Below are positions 11,101-19,210 of a stretch of DNA of 64,000 bases, one piece after another. The DNA lies in assembly GCF_003111645.1 (NCBI RefSeq), contig NZ_CP022187.1:992001-1056000 (forward strand), in the 5' to 3' direction. The notes under the pieces are model-generated. The model saw only the letters and a program-made list of their open reading frames with translations. It searched no databases and was not told the DNA's origin. Both the position numbers and the translations under genes were made by a program. How positions within the stretch are numbered: position 1 is the stretch's first letter; each line of letters starts with the position of its first letter. Source of the DNA: Parazoarcus communis (GTDB lineage Bacteria > Pseudomonadota > Gammaproteobacteria > Burkholderiales > Rhodocyclaceae).

Positions 11101-14100
11101 CCGCATCGTCCCTGACCAACGGCAGTGCCAGCAACAGCAGCGCCCTGCTGTTCGGTGCGATGAACTCCGGTGCCAGCCAGATGACTGTCAGTGGCAGCGT
11201 CAGCAACTATGGCGCCATTCACTCAAACGACGATCTTGCAATCACGGCGGCAGGCGTGACGAACCGCAGCACCGGCGGGATGTCGTCTCTCTCTACCTTG
11301 AGCGTGCTTGCTACGGGCGGCAGCGATATCGACAACTACGGCGCCTTTTACGCGGGTAATCAGCTCACCTTGCGGGCGACGAGCGGAGATCTGAACAACT
11401 ACGCAAGCACCGGCACGTTCGACTCCGGTGGGGACATGACGCTCATCGCGGGCGGCACCTTCACCAACAACAGCATGATCAACGCCAGCCGCGATATCGC
11501 AATCTCGGCAACGACCTTCCGTAACGAGATCCCGGGGGGAGTGCCTTCTCGCCAATGGTCATCAACGAGTTGGGGCAGTACTCAAGACGATGGCTACTGG
11601 TGTAACGGTGCGTGCCCACCACCGGGTGACGAGCGGTGGTACTACAAACGCACAGGCACGCGGTACCAGTACTTTACGTCCGCCATCCCGAATACGAAGC
11701 CGCAGATCATCGCGGGTCGGAACATGAGCATCTCCGGGTTCAGCGCTGCGTTCAACTCAGGGGCGGTCCTCGCGGCCAGCGCGGGCACGATGACCATCAG
11801 CGGGTCGGGCAGCTTCACCAACGACGATCTCTCGCTGCAAAGCCAGCAGATTACGGAGTATTGGCACACCTACAAGGACTGGGCCCTCACGGGCAGTGAC
11901 TGGTATTACAACCAGGGCTACAGCAGTACGACTGCGACCGCGACCTCCTATTCGTACGGCGCCGGGATCTTTGCGGGCTCGCTCATTGCGACAGGGTTCT
12001 CCCTTCACAACCAGAGCTCACCCTGGAATGCCAGCCCTTCGAGCATCGGGGCCGGTACCACTACACAAAGTGGTGCCACGGGCGTCGGCGCGGTCTCGGG
12101 AACCTCGGCGACCGGCAGCTCTGCTGTCGTGGCGGGCTCTACCGTGCCCCTTGGCGGCGTCAGCATCGTCCTGCCAACCAACCCCAATGGCTACTTTGTC
12201 GTCTCGAAGAATCCGGGCTCGGCTTACCTGATTGAAACCAATCCCCTGTTCGCCGTTGGCTCCAACTTCGTTGGTTCCGACTACCTGCAGAACCGCTATG
12301 GCTACAATCCCGACAACGTCCTGAAGCGCCTTGGTGATTCAAACTACGAAGCCTATCTGATTCGTCAGCAACTGATTGCTGAGACCGGCAGCAACGTACT
12401 CAAGGGCTACGGCGACGAAGCGGGTCAAATGCAGCGATTGATGGACCAGGCCCTTGATCAGGGCAAGAGTCTGGGCCTGGTGTACGGAAAGCCGCTGACT
12501 GCCGCGCAGATTGCCGGGCTTTCCCAGGATATCGTCTGGATGGTGGAAGTCGAGGTTGCCGGCCAGAAAGTGCTCGCACCTCAGGTCTATCTCGCCCAGA
12601 GCACGCGTGACATGATCACGGGTGGAGCGGTCATTGCGGCCGACGAGGCCACCCTTAACCTCACAACCCTGACCAACACCGGCGGCACGATATCGGGCGA
12701 GAAGAGCCTGAGCATCACCACCAAGGGCGACATTTCCAACGTGAGCGGGACGATCAGTGGCGGCGATGTCAGCCTCAGGTCGACCGAGGGCAACATCACT
12801 AACGAAACCCTTACGTCGGGAAGCGGAAACGAAGAGAACTACATAACGACCATCGGCAAGACTGGCGGAATTCAGGCCACGGGTTCGCTGGACCTTGACG
12901 CTGCCAAAGACATCAAGGTCACTGGCGCTAACGTGACTGCCGGTGGTGACGCTTCGCTGACGGCCGGTGGTGATATCACCTTCGACACCATCGTCGACAA
13001 GACCACCACGACGACGCGCGAATCCTTGTACCTTGGTCCTGCACACAACTCGTCCACGACCACCACCACCACCGCCGAAACCAACATCGGCTCGAACCTT
13101 CAGACTGGCGGCAACCTCAAGCTCAACAGTGGCGGTGACACTACGATTGCGGGTTCCAACGCCAATGTCGGCGGCGACCTTGATGTCGACACCGGCGGTG
13201 ATTTCAATGTCATCTCCCGTCAGGACAAGCTCACCACCAAGAGCGTGACCGAGACATCCGGCGTCGGCGTCGGTGGAGGCGTCTGGGGCACGGAAAAGAC
13301 CACGACGGACAGCTTCAAAGGCACCAACGCGGGTTCGACGCTGAATGTCGGCGGCAATGCCGACATTGATGCGAAGAACGAGATGACCATTCAGGGATCG
13401 GACGTCGCGATCGGCGGTGATGCGAACATCACCGCGACCAAGGGCATCAATATTCTCGACGGACTGGACGAGGAACGCACGACGACGGTTACCGAAACCA
13501 CGACTTTCCTCAAGACTGGCAGTTCGGGTGAGAGCGATTCGGGCAGCAAGTCGGCATCTGCATCGGAAAGCGCGTCCGGACGCGCCAGCGCCGACGCGAG
13601 CGCCAATGCCAACGCGGAAGCGTCCGGCTCAGCCGATCTCAAGTTTGCGGAAACCACGGTCAGCACGACAAATGCGGGCTCCAACACCAGCGTTGCTTCC
13701 AGCCTGACGGTCGGTGGAAACCTCAATGCAAGCACCGAGGGCACACTCAGGGTGCAGGGGTCGAACGTCGAGTCGGGCGGCGACATGAACCTCGAAGCCG
13801 AGAACGTCGAAGTTCTCGCCGGGCGTAACGAGACCTGGAGTAACACGGAGACGACCCGAACGTCGGTGGGCATCTACAACGACGGCGAGTCTTCGGCAGG
13901 TGCCAATGCGGAAGCACAGGCAAGAGCCGGCACAACCGGAACCAACGCCAGTGCGGGTGCTGACGCTTCGGCCGAGGCCAGCGGGACGACGACGATTGGC
14001 GCGCGCACCGAGAACGAGAAGACAACCGAATATACGCTGAGGAACACGAGCTCGACACTCAAGTCAGGCGGCAACATGAACATCACCGCTGGTCAGGATG

Positions 14101-15971
14101 CGACCTTCGTCGGTGCCGAAGTCGAGTCCGGCGGTGACATGAATATCGAGGCGACGAACATCGTCAATCGGGCAGCACAGGATATCGAGGAGCGCACTTC
14201 CTCGAAGACGACGCAGACTGCGGGCGTGTATGTCGGCGCGGATGCGAAGGCCGAGGCGAAGGCAGGCACCGAGGCCAACCCGACACGGCTGAGCAACAGC
14301 GCGGCAGGCACGGCAGAGGCCGGCGCCGGCGCGGAAGCAAACGCGAGCACCGGCCTGCGTTACAACAGGGAAGAGGAATCCAGTGCTGAGGGTTCTGTCA
14401 CCCAGGTCACGTCGAGCTTCAAGTCCGGCGGCAACATCACCCGGACCGCGAAGGACACCATCGTCGATCAGGGGACGCAGATCGAAGCGGCCGGAAACAT
14501 TGATCAATCCGCCCGCGAGATTCGCGAGATCGCGGCCGAGGACAGCAGTTACTCGCGTTCGAGCAGTTCCAGCCATGACGCCCGGATCGGCGTCGGTGCG
14601 GGGGCTTCGGCCGAGGCCGGGGCCAGTGCAAACTCCAAGGGTGAATCCGAAACAGAATCTGGCGCAGGCGCTGGCGCAGGTTTCCGCGCCAGCTATACCG
14701 GATCTTCTGAAGGCGAGAGTGAGGCCAGCACCACGGCAGTCACCACGCGCTACAAATCCGGCGGCAGCATTACGTCCAAGTCGGAAGAGAAGACGACCCT
14801 GATCGGCACCCAGTTCGAATCCGGAGGCGACATCAACCTCGAGGCGGGTTCTCTCGACTACCAGGCGGCGAAGGACACCACGACCAGCAGCAGCAACTCG
14901 CAGGACATCTCCGCCGAACTCAAGGTTGATGTCGTCGGTAAGGCGGGCGGCAGCCTCGATGCCGAATACGGGATGGAGAAGGAAGGCGAGAAGACAAGCA
15001 CGGCACGTGCAGGTGGCATGACCGCGGGCGGCAGCATCAACATCAAGACCAAGGGCGACGCGAGCTTCGAGGGAACTCAGCTTGAAGCCGGAAATGCCGT
15101 CGGCGTGGATGCAGGGGGCAATGTCGACTTCAAGGCCGCACGCGACACGACCGAGTCGTCGAGCCAGGCCGCAAACGCCAGTCTTTCCCTGAGTTCCGAA
15201 AAGGGTGGCGACAAGGCAATGGGTCTGGGCGGTGGCTATGAACAGGAGAACGGCAACAGCAGCACAGCGCAAGTCGGGTCGATCAAGGCTGGCAGCGGTG
15301 GCATCAGCATCTCGGCAGGCAAGGACGCCAACTTCGAAGGTACGGCGCTCAGGTCCGATGGCGATACGGGTATCGCTGCGGGCGGCGACGTCAACCTGCG
15401 GGCCGCCAAGAACACCGAAACAACGACGTCCTTTGGCGTTCAGGCTGAAATCGGGTCGACCTCGGGTAGCGAAGGCAAGGAGAAAACCGGCGCCATTGGC
15501 GGCAACGTCGGCTACGCAGACAAGGTCGAGTCGTCCGGCACGTCGATCGGCTCGGGCGGTACGGTGACGATCAAGGGCAACAACGTCATCAACCAGGAGG
15601 CCGACATCAAGGCAGAGGGCGGCACGCAGATCATCGGCAACGAAATAAAGCAGCAGGCCGAGAATCACGATATCGCCGTCGGTATCGAGGCAGGTTACGA
15701 GACGTCGAGCGAGTCAAAGACACCGGAAAAGAAGACCGGGTCGAAGACGACAGACGACATCCCTGACAGCAGAACCCGGACAGCCGCCGATGACACGCCG
15801 CGAAGCAAGACGACTGACGACCTTCCCGCGACGTCGACCGACACCGGAAAGTCGGCTGAGGACAAGGCAGCCGAACGGCGGGCGACGATCGACCAGCTCA
15901 AGGCCGACAAACTGAAGCTGGACAAGGCCATGGAGCCCAAAGCGGCGCCAGCGGAAACACCTGCGAAGTAA
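8127..15971 (+). CDS. Giant FhaB/CdiA-like filamentous exoprotein (TpsA) without recognisable C-terminal toxin
   Basis: A 2,614-residue secreted beta-helical exoprotein. Residues 1-56 are an extended signal peptide (ESPR: MNRAFRLIW...VVAPE, then a hydrophobic core ending CAFA). The TPS secretion domain (about 57-310) carries NPNGI at 170-174 followed by CSGC. FHA-1-type repeats with NSG cores run to about residue 1130. A non-repeat aromatic segment (about 1130-1500) has a Cys pair (1159, 1163) and a CdiA-like YLIETNPLF block at 1367. FHA-2-type hemagglutinin repeats with Ala/Ser/Glu-rich inserts run to about 2530. The last 85 residues are a charged Lys/Asp/Thr-rich tail. I see no VENN pretoxin motif, nuclease or other toxin domain. 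The start at 8127 fits the ESPR consensus; ATG at 8109 is an in-frame alternative. Likely roles are adhesion, biofilm formation or aggregation (inference). Confidence 0.93.
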   Translation: MNRAFRLIWSAARGAYVVAPESAKGHAKSSCTPSSRAMLVAAIGSGLFGVSSCAFAQVNAATTVVPTGGNTNAYIAPNGVPVVNINTANAAGLSHNKYTRYDVESVGLVLNNGNTSEIARQSQLAGQVMANVNLAAEARVILNEVVSTRRSTLAGFTEVLGGKADVIVANPNGITCSGCGFINTDRATLTTGMPGFNADGSLSHFTVTRGDILINGTGLNASAQQTLDLVTRSIRIDSQINTAADGSIGVTTGANKWSYASRSVTGTATAEGATPEYAIDSSALGGMYAGRIRLIATEAGVGVRMLGEAAATVDDFTLTSAGKIEIQSTISAARDNSIASTAASGADDVLLNGSGAKLSAGNDLAITATAGQVRLAEGELFASSDLSVDAATMSDASTGKVRFAGKDSSVNLSGAASANGSVWGAGGDLEITAADIQTSNGARLYSGANSAATSRSLSIRATSGDIDLDDTAVLSTDDVTLTASNGEVALSASTDVQVADDLSVTAIMVVNSGDVAAGGDIEVIAQSGGFINSGRVESGGELGVGDATRATDLFNQSGGELLGKTLSVNADTVENSGTVQAVDRTTVDATRFINSAGSSFIASTTSAVSGVGDFNISSTFDNRGLVQSAGALDIQAGYTLTNSGQILALRTGNGGSNGDLDLNAWTIDNSGTIDGGGLLNATATATTGTSFTNSGALQAGGAMRLDVGNAFQQLAAGKIIADSTLNIGSAKTSFLLTNAGRLQSAALLTIGGVGHLVNLNNLAGGNVLSQASLALTAGTISNAGTIQAATGSTVNATSFTNSGSASRLIVSTAANADGSLAVSGAIDNQGTIQSAGGLNVVATAAIANSGTVKTTGLNDTLALQGNTLSNTGFIDSADLATLTATRTVGDVLTNSGQVRSTDTLTIVSGDGVSNVAGGTMIGDGAVDLTALVLTNAGRIQSGTAMTLGRGSRVETLDNSASGILFAGSTMNILAGWISNQGKIYGSSGTTLTASSLTNGSASNSSALLFGAMNSGASQMTVSGSVSNYGAIHSNDDLAITAAGVTNRSTGGMSSLSTLSVLATGGSDIDNYGAFYAGNQLTLRATSGDLNNYASTGTFDSGGDMTLIAGGTFTNNSMINASRDIAISATTFRNEIPGGVPSRQWSSTSWGSTQDDGYWCNGACPPPGDERWYYKRTGTRYQYFTSAIPNTKPQIIAGRNMSISGFSAAFNSGAVLAASAGTMTISGSGSFTNDDLSLQSQQITEYWHTYKDWALTGSDWYYNQGYSSTTATATSYSYGAGIFAGSLIATGFSLHNQSSPWNASPSSIGAGTTTQSGATGVGAVSGTSATGSSAVVAGSTVPLGGVSIVLPTNPNGYFVVSKNPGSAYLIETNPLFAVGSNFVGSDYLQNRYGYNPDNVLKRLGDSNYEAYLIRQQLIAETGSNVLKGYGDEAGQMQRLMDQALDQGKSLGLVYGKPLTAAQIAGLSQDIVWMVEVEVAGQKVLAPQVYLAQSTRDMITGGAVIAADEATLNLTTLTNTGGTISGEKSLSITTKGDISNVSGTISGGDVSLRSTEGNITNETLTSGSGNEENYITTIGKTGGIQATGSLDLDAAKDIKVTGANVTAGGDASLTAGGDITFDTIVDKTTTTTRESLYLGPAHNSSTTTTTTAETNIGSNLQTGGNLKLNSGGDTTIAGSNANVGGDLDVDTGGDFNVISRQDKLTTKSVTETSGVGVGGGVWGTEKTTTDSFKGTNAGSTLNVGGNADIDAKNEMTIQGSDVAIGGDANITATKGINILDGLDEERTTTVTETTTFLKTGSSGESDSGSKSASASESASGRASADASANANAEASGSADLKFAETTVSTTNAGSNTSVASSLTVGGNLNASTEGTLRVQGSNVESGGDMNLEAENVEVLAGRNETWSNTETTRTSVGIYNDGESSAGANAEAQARAGTTGTNASAGADASAEASGTTTIGARTENEKTTEYTLRNTSSTLKSGGNMNITAGQDATFVGAEVESGGDMNIEATNIVNRAAQDIEERTSSKTTQTAGVYVGADAKAEAKAGTEANPTRLSNSAAGTAEAGAGAEANASTGLRYNREEESSAEGSVTQVTSSFKSGGNITRTAKDTIVDQGTQIEAAGNIDQSAREIREIAAEDSSYSRSSSSSHDARIGVGAGASAEAGASANSKGESETESGAGAGAGFRASYTGSSEGESEASTTAVTTRYKSGGSITSKSEEKTTLIGTQFESGGDINLEAGSLDYQAAKDTTTSSSNSQDISAELKVDVVGKAGGSLDAEYGMEKEGEKTSTARAGGMTAGGSINIKTKGDASFEGTQLEAGNAVGVDAGGNVDFKAARDTTESSSQAANASLSLSSEKGGDKAMGLGGGYEQENGNSSTAQVGSIKAGSGGISISAGKDANFEGTALRSDGDTGIAAGGDVNLRAAKNTETTTSFGVQAEIGSTSGSEGKEKTGAIGGNVGYADKVESSGTSIGSGGTVTIKGNNVINQEADIKAEGGTQIIGNEIKQQAENHDIAVGIEAGYETSSESKTPEKKTGSKTTDDIPDSRTRTAADDTPRSKTTDDLPATSTDTGKSAEDKAAERRATIDQLKADKLKLDKAMEPKAAPAETPAK
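9650..11520 (+). repeat. FHA-1-type beta-helix repeats inside tpsA
   Basis: This stretch encodes many degenerate repeats of about 20-70 residues with a recurring core of the form (F/I/V)xNSGxIQ(S/A)xxxLxI, recurring for example near 9840, 10000, 10180, 10460, 10600, 10780 and 10910. Such repeats form the right-handed parallel beta-helix shaft in FhaB and CdiA. Similarity at the DNA level is partial, so this is old divergent repetition rather than recent tandem expansion. Confidence 0.75.
13080..15720 (+). repeat. FHA-2-type hemagglutinin repeats with low-complexity inserts inside tpsA
   Basis: I count about nine copies of a unit of roughly 85-125 residues. Each starts with a (S/K)GGN-type strand, continues through a block like GxDVxSGGDxxxEA, then an AxxD/E(T/S) segment rich in Thr and Ser. 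Copies two to five carry variable Ala/Ser/Gly/Glu-rich inserts (near 13520-13650, 13885-13985, 14235-14350 and 14580-14690). Later copies lack the Ala-rich insert and are shorter. This matches the hemagglutinin repeat family of FhaB/CdiA proteins with lineage-specific insertions. Confidence 0.75.
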
Positions 15972-15977
15972 GCATGA

Positions 15978-16011
15978 GGTGCGACGGATGTGACACTGCG
16001 TCCGTCGCACC
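15978..16011 (+). terminator. Hairpin after tpsA, possible terminator
   Basis: A perfect 11-bp inverted repeat (arms 15978-15988 and 16001-16011, 12-nt loop) begins 6 bases after the tpsA stop. There is no U-tract after it, so it is not a canonical intrinsic terminator. It could protect the 3' end of the long mRNA or assist Rho-dependent termination. The position supports an end of the tps operon here. Confidence 0.45.
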
Positions 16012-16082
16012 ACAGCCGCTGCCCCGCTGCCCGAATCGCAAAGCGGGTTAGACTTGCGTGAGCTCAACTGCGCCATGATCTC

Positions 16083-17048
16083 ATGCTCATAAACTGCACT
16101 GCCTACCAGCACGGCCGCAAGCTGGCCGATCTCCCGATCAGCGAAATCTCCTCCTATCTTCACAAGCAGGACTGCTTCGTCTGGGTGGCGCTCAAGGATG
16201 CAACACCTGACGAGATGGCGCAGATGAAGGCAGCTTTCGGGCTGCATGAACTCGCAGTGGAAGACGCCAATCACGGTCACCAGCGCCCCAAGGTCGAGGA
16301 GTACGACGACGAGGTGTTCGCAGTCATGCACCTGGTCGAAGAGCAGGAAGGAAAGCTCGCCGTCGGTGAAGTGCATACCTTCGTCGGGCGAAACTACATC
16401 CTTTCGGTCCGCAACCGCAGCCAGCAGAACTTCCTCGGCGTCCGCGCGCGCTGCGAACGCGAACCGAAGATGCTGGTCAAGGGGCCTGGCTATGTGCTGT
16501 ACGCGCTGATGGATGCGGTGGTCGACCGCTACTTTCCGCTCATCGAAAAGCTCGAAACCGATCTCGAAGCGATGGAGGAGCGGATCTTCACCAAGGGCGC
16601 TGCGCCCACCAACATCCGGCGTCTGTACCGGCTCAAGCGCAAGGTCACCCTGCTCAAGCACGCCGTCACGCCCTTGATGGAAGCGGCCGGAAAGCTGCAC
16701 AGCGGCCGAGTCCCCGAGGTGTGCAGCAACAGCCGCCACTACTTCCGCGACGTGTACGACCACCTTACCCGCCTCAACGCATCGCTCGACAGCATTCGCG
16801 ACACCATTGGCACGGCCATCCAGGTGAACCTGTCGATGGTCACCATCGATCAGACCGAGGTCAGCAAGCGTCTTGCGGCCTGGGCCGGTATCTTCGCCGT
16901 GGCAACCGCACTCGCCGGCATCTGGGGGATGAACTTCAGCCACATGCCCGAACTTCAGTGGGAATACGGCTACCCCGCCGCACTCATCGCGATCGTGCTG
17001 GCGTCGGCTGTTCTGTACTGGCAATTCAAGCGGGCAAAGTGGTTGTAG
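16083..17048 (+). CDS. corA: CorA-family magnesium/cobalt transporter
   Basis: A divalent-cation channel of the inner membrane. The 321-residue protein has a large cytoplasmic N-terminal funnel, a long stalk helix (about 190-265), and two C-terminal transmembrane helices. The signature GMN at 282-284 lies at the end of the first helix, followed by the short periplasmic loop with the acidic MPELQWEYGY segment. The protein ends FKRAKWL, a basic C-terminus as in CorA. It stands alone between the tps operon and a methyltransferase gene. The 90-base gap that follows contains overlapping GC-rich inverted repeats (about 17059-17102) without a U-tract. CorA, rather than the ZntB branch, is favoured but not proved. 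Confidence 0.93.
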   Translation: MLINCTAYQHGRKLADLPISEISSYLHKQDCFVWVALKDATPDEMAQMKAAFGLHELAVEDANHGHQRPKVEEYDDEVFAVMHLVEEQEGKLAVGEVHTFVGRNYILSVRNRSQQNFLGVRARCEREPKMLVKGPGYVLYALMDAVVDRYFPLIEKLETDLEAMEERIFTKGAAPTNIRRLYRLKRKVTLLKHAVTPLMEAAGKLHSGRVPEVCSNSRHYFRDVYDHLTRLNASLDSIRDTIGTAIQVNLSMVTIDQTEVSKRLAAWAGIFAVATALAGIWGMNFSHMPELQWEYGYPAALIAIVLASAVLYWQFKRAKWL

Positions 17049-17138
17049 GGTCCTTGAAGCCCGGTCTCACGAGCCAAGTCCGGGCGCGATGGGCCCGGGA
17101 CGGTTAGAATGCGGGGCCCTGCCCCCGAAACCGAAGTC

Positions 17139-17960
17139 ATGTCAGCTGCCCCCGAAATTCGCCCCGATCAATCCGTCGAGTTGCTCAAGGCGCTGCACAT
17201 CCTCACTCGCGACGGCAAGCTCAATCAGGACAGCCGGCGCAAGCTGAAGCAGGTCTACCACCTCTACAACTTCATCGAGCCCCTGCTTGAAGAAGCCTTT
17301 GCCACCTCAGCCGAGCCCGTACTGGTCGACCACGGCGCAGGCAAGTCGTATCTGGGCTTCATCCTTTACGACCTGTTTCTCAAGTCCCGCGACAAGGGCA
17401 AGGTCATCGGCATCGAAACCCGAGCGGATCTGGTAAAGAGCTCGCGGGCGCTTGCCGACAAGCTGGGCTTCAGGCGCATGCGTTTCTACGATCTCTCGGT
17501 GGAGGCCTCGATCACGTCCGACGCCCTGCCCGACCGCGTCGATATCGTCACCGCACTGCACGCCTGCAATACCGCAACAGACGATGCGATCCGCTTCGCC
17601 CTCGCCAAGCAGGCCCAGTTCATCGTGCTGGTGCCGTGCTGCCAGGCCGAAGTGGCCGCCATCCTGCGCCAGCACAAGGCCGAATCGCTATCGCAGACGC
17701 CGCTCGCGGAAATCTGGCGCCATCCGATTCATACCCGTGAGTTCGGCAGCCAGATCACCAACGTGCTGCGCTGCCTGCTGCTCGAAGCGTATGGTTATTC
17801 GCTCACCGTGACAGAGCTTGTTGGCTGGGAACATTCGATGAAGAACGAGCTGATCGTTGCGCGCCGCACCGGCGCCCCGCGTGGCAATGCACGCGAGCGT
17901 CTCGCCCAGATCCTCGACCAGCTCAACCTCGGCGCGCTGACCGAGCGTTTCAACTACTGA
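17139..17960 (+). CDS. METTL25/RRNAD1-like class I SAM-dependent methyltransferase
   Basis: A predicted SAM-dependent methyltransferase of the Methyltransf_32 type. After an N-terminal helical region (about 1-60) comes the SAM-binding motif I VDHGAGKSYLGF, a motif with acidic residue GIETR, then ALHACNTATDDAI and VPCCQAE, the His/Cys motifs seen in METTL25, GSTCD and TRMT13-related enzymes. The substrate is not known to me; a tRNA, rRNA or protein target are all possible. I chose ATG 17139 (MSAAPEI) over ATG 17109 because the extra ten residues are Pro-rich and precede the conserved part. The gene is a single transcription unit, with aroG starting 170 bases downstream. Confidence 0.8.
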   Translation: MSAAPEIRPDQSVELLKALHILTRDGKLNQDSRRKLKQVYHLYNFIEPLLEEAFATSAEPVLVDHGAGKSYLGFILYDLFLKSRDKGKVIGIETRADLVKSSRALADKLGFRRMRFYDLSVEASITSDALPDRVDIVTALHACNTATDDAIRFALAKQAQFIVLVPCCQAEVAAILRQHKAESLSQTPLAEIWRHPIHTREFGSQITNVLRCLLLEAYGYSLTVTELVGWEHSMKNELIVARRTGAPRGNARERLAQILDQLNLGALTERFNY

Positions 17961-18091
17961 CCGCGACACGCACGACGAGCGCCCTGCGTCCACCCTCGCC
18001 ACACGGCCTTGCAGCCTGTCCGTGTGCCTGGCAAGCGTGCCGTCATGTTCGAAAGTTCCAGTCCAGGTCCGGCCTGAGCCCGCCTTCGGGT

Positions 18092-18097
18092 TACAAT
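18092..18097 (+). promoter_or_regulatory. Candidate -10 element for aroG-serB
   Basis: TACAAT (five of six matches to the consensus) lies 34 bases before the aroG start. The matching -35 region is GC-rich and poor. A good ribosome-binding site (GGAG, 7 nt spacer) directly precedes the ATG. No Trp, Tyr or Phe leader peptide with clustered codons is visible in the 170-base gap. Confidence 0.35.
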
Positions 18098-18130
18098 TCC
18101 GCTCTTTCTTGGAGCCTTGCGGAGCGCTCA

Positions 18131-19210
18131 ATGCCTGTCGCCCAGACCGAAAACCTCAATATCCTGGCTGTCGATGACATGCCGTCGCCCGAGCAGATCA
18201 AAGCGCTCGTGCCGCTCACCGACAAGGCCGCCGCCTCGGTGCTGGCCGGTCGCAGGGCGCTGATGGACATCCTTGACCGCAAGGACAAGCGCCTTTTCGT
18301 CGTTGTGGGTCCGTGCTCGATCCACGACCCGGTTGCCGGCCTCGACTATGCTCGCCGCCTGCGCGCGCTGGCGGACGAAGTCGCGGAAACGATGGTTCTG
18401 GTGATGCGGGTGTACTTCGAGAAGCCCCGCACCTCGACCGGATGGAAGGGTTACATCAACGACCCTTACATGAACGACTCCTTCCGTATCGACGAGGGCA
18501 TGGAAAAGGCACGTCGCTTCCTTCTGGACGTCGCCGAGACCGGCCTGCCGATCGCCACCGAGGCGCTCGACCCGATTGCGCCGCAGTTCTACGGCGACCT
18601 GATCTCGTGGACCGCCATCGGCGCCCGGACATCCGAATCGCAGACGCACCGCGAGATGGCCTCGGGCCTGTCGACACCGGTCGGATTCAAGAATGCAACC
18701 GACGGCGACATGGATGTGGCAGTCAACGCCATCATCTCGGCGGCCAGTCCGCACAGTTTCCTCGGCGTCAGCGGACAGGGCCAGTCGGCCATTCTGCGCA
18801 CCCGTGGCAACAAGTACGGCCATGCCGTCCTGCGCGGCGGTGGCGGACGCCCGAACTACGATACGGTATCGATCTCGCTGGCCGAGCAGGCGCTGGTCAA
18901 GGCCAAGCTGCCGGTCAACATCGTGGTCGACTGCTCGCACGCCAACTCCTGGAAGAAGCCCGAACTGCAGCCCCTGGTAATGAAGGATGTCGTCCATCAG
19001 GTGCGCGAAGGCAACCGCTCCGTTGTTGGCCTGATGATCGAAAGTAACCTCGAAGCCGGTAACCAGCCCATTCCTGCGGATCTGTCGCTGCTCAAGTACG
19101 GCTGCTCGGTCACCGACGCCTGCGTCGGCTGGGACACCACCGTAGACATGATCAAACGTGCAGATGCGGAACTGCGCGAGGCACTGGCTCTCCGGGAGCG
19201 CACTGAATGA
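18131..19210 (+). CDS. aroG: 3-Deoxy-7-phosphoheptulonate synthase, class I (AroG/F/H type)
   Basis: It condenses phosphoenolpyruvate and erythrose 4-phosphate into DAHP, the first step of the shikimate pathway. The 359-residue length matches the class I enzyme. Metal/active-site motifs are visible: GPCSIHD at 60-66 (metal-ligand Cys62), the central ARTSESQTHREMASGLS block that binds PEP, and DCSHANS near residue 265. Which aromatic amino acid inhibits it cannot be told from the sequence alone, so the symbol is used for the family. The stop overlaps the serB start (ATGA), implying translational coupling. Confidence 0.95.
   Translation: MPVAQTENLNILAVDDMPSPEQIKALVPLTDKAAASVLAGRRALMDILDRKDKRLFVVVGPCSIHDPVAGLDYARRLRALADEVAETMVLVMRVYFEKPRTSTGWKGYINDPYMNDSFRIDEGMEKARRFLLDVAETGLPIATEALDPIAPQFYGDLISWTAIGARTSESQTHREMASGLSTPVGFKNATDGDMDVAVNAIISAASPHSFLGVSGQGQSAILRTRGNKYGHAVLRGGGGRPNYDTVSISLAEQALVKAKLPVNIVVDCSHANSWKKPELQPLVMKDVVHQVREGNRSVVGLMIESNLEAGNQPIPADLSLLKYGCSVTDACVGWDTTVDMIKRADAELREALALRERTE

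Noticed and set aside
14064-15668. 534-codon open frame antisense to the tpsA repeats
   Set aside because: Repeats in the sense gene keep the antisense frame open; its periodicity simply mirrors the FHA-2 units.
15700-16083. Contact-dependent inhibition toxin and immunity pair at the end of tpsA
   Set aside because: No VENN-like boundary, toxin motif or small downstream gene is present; the next gene is corA, 111 bases away.
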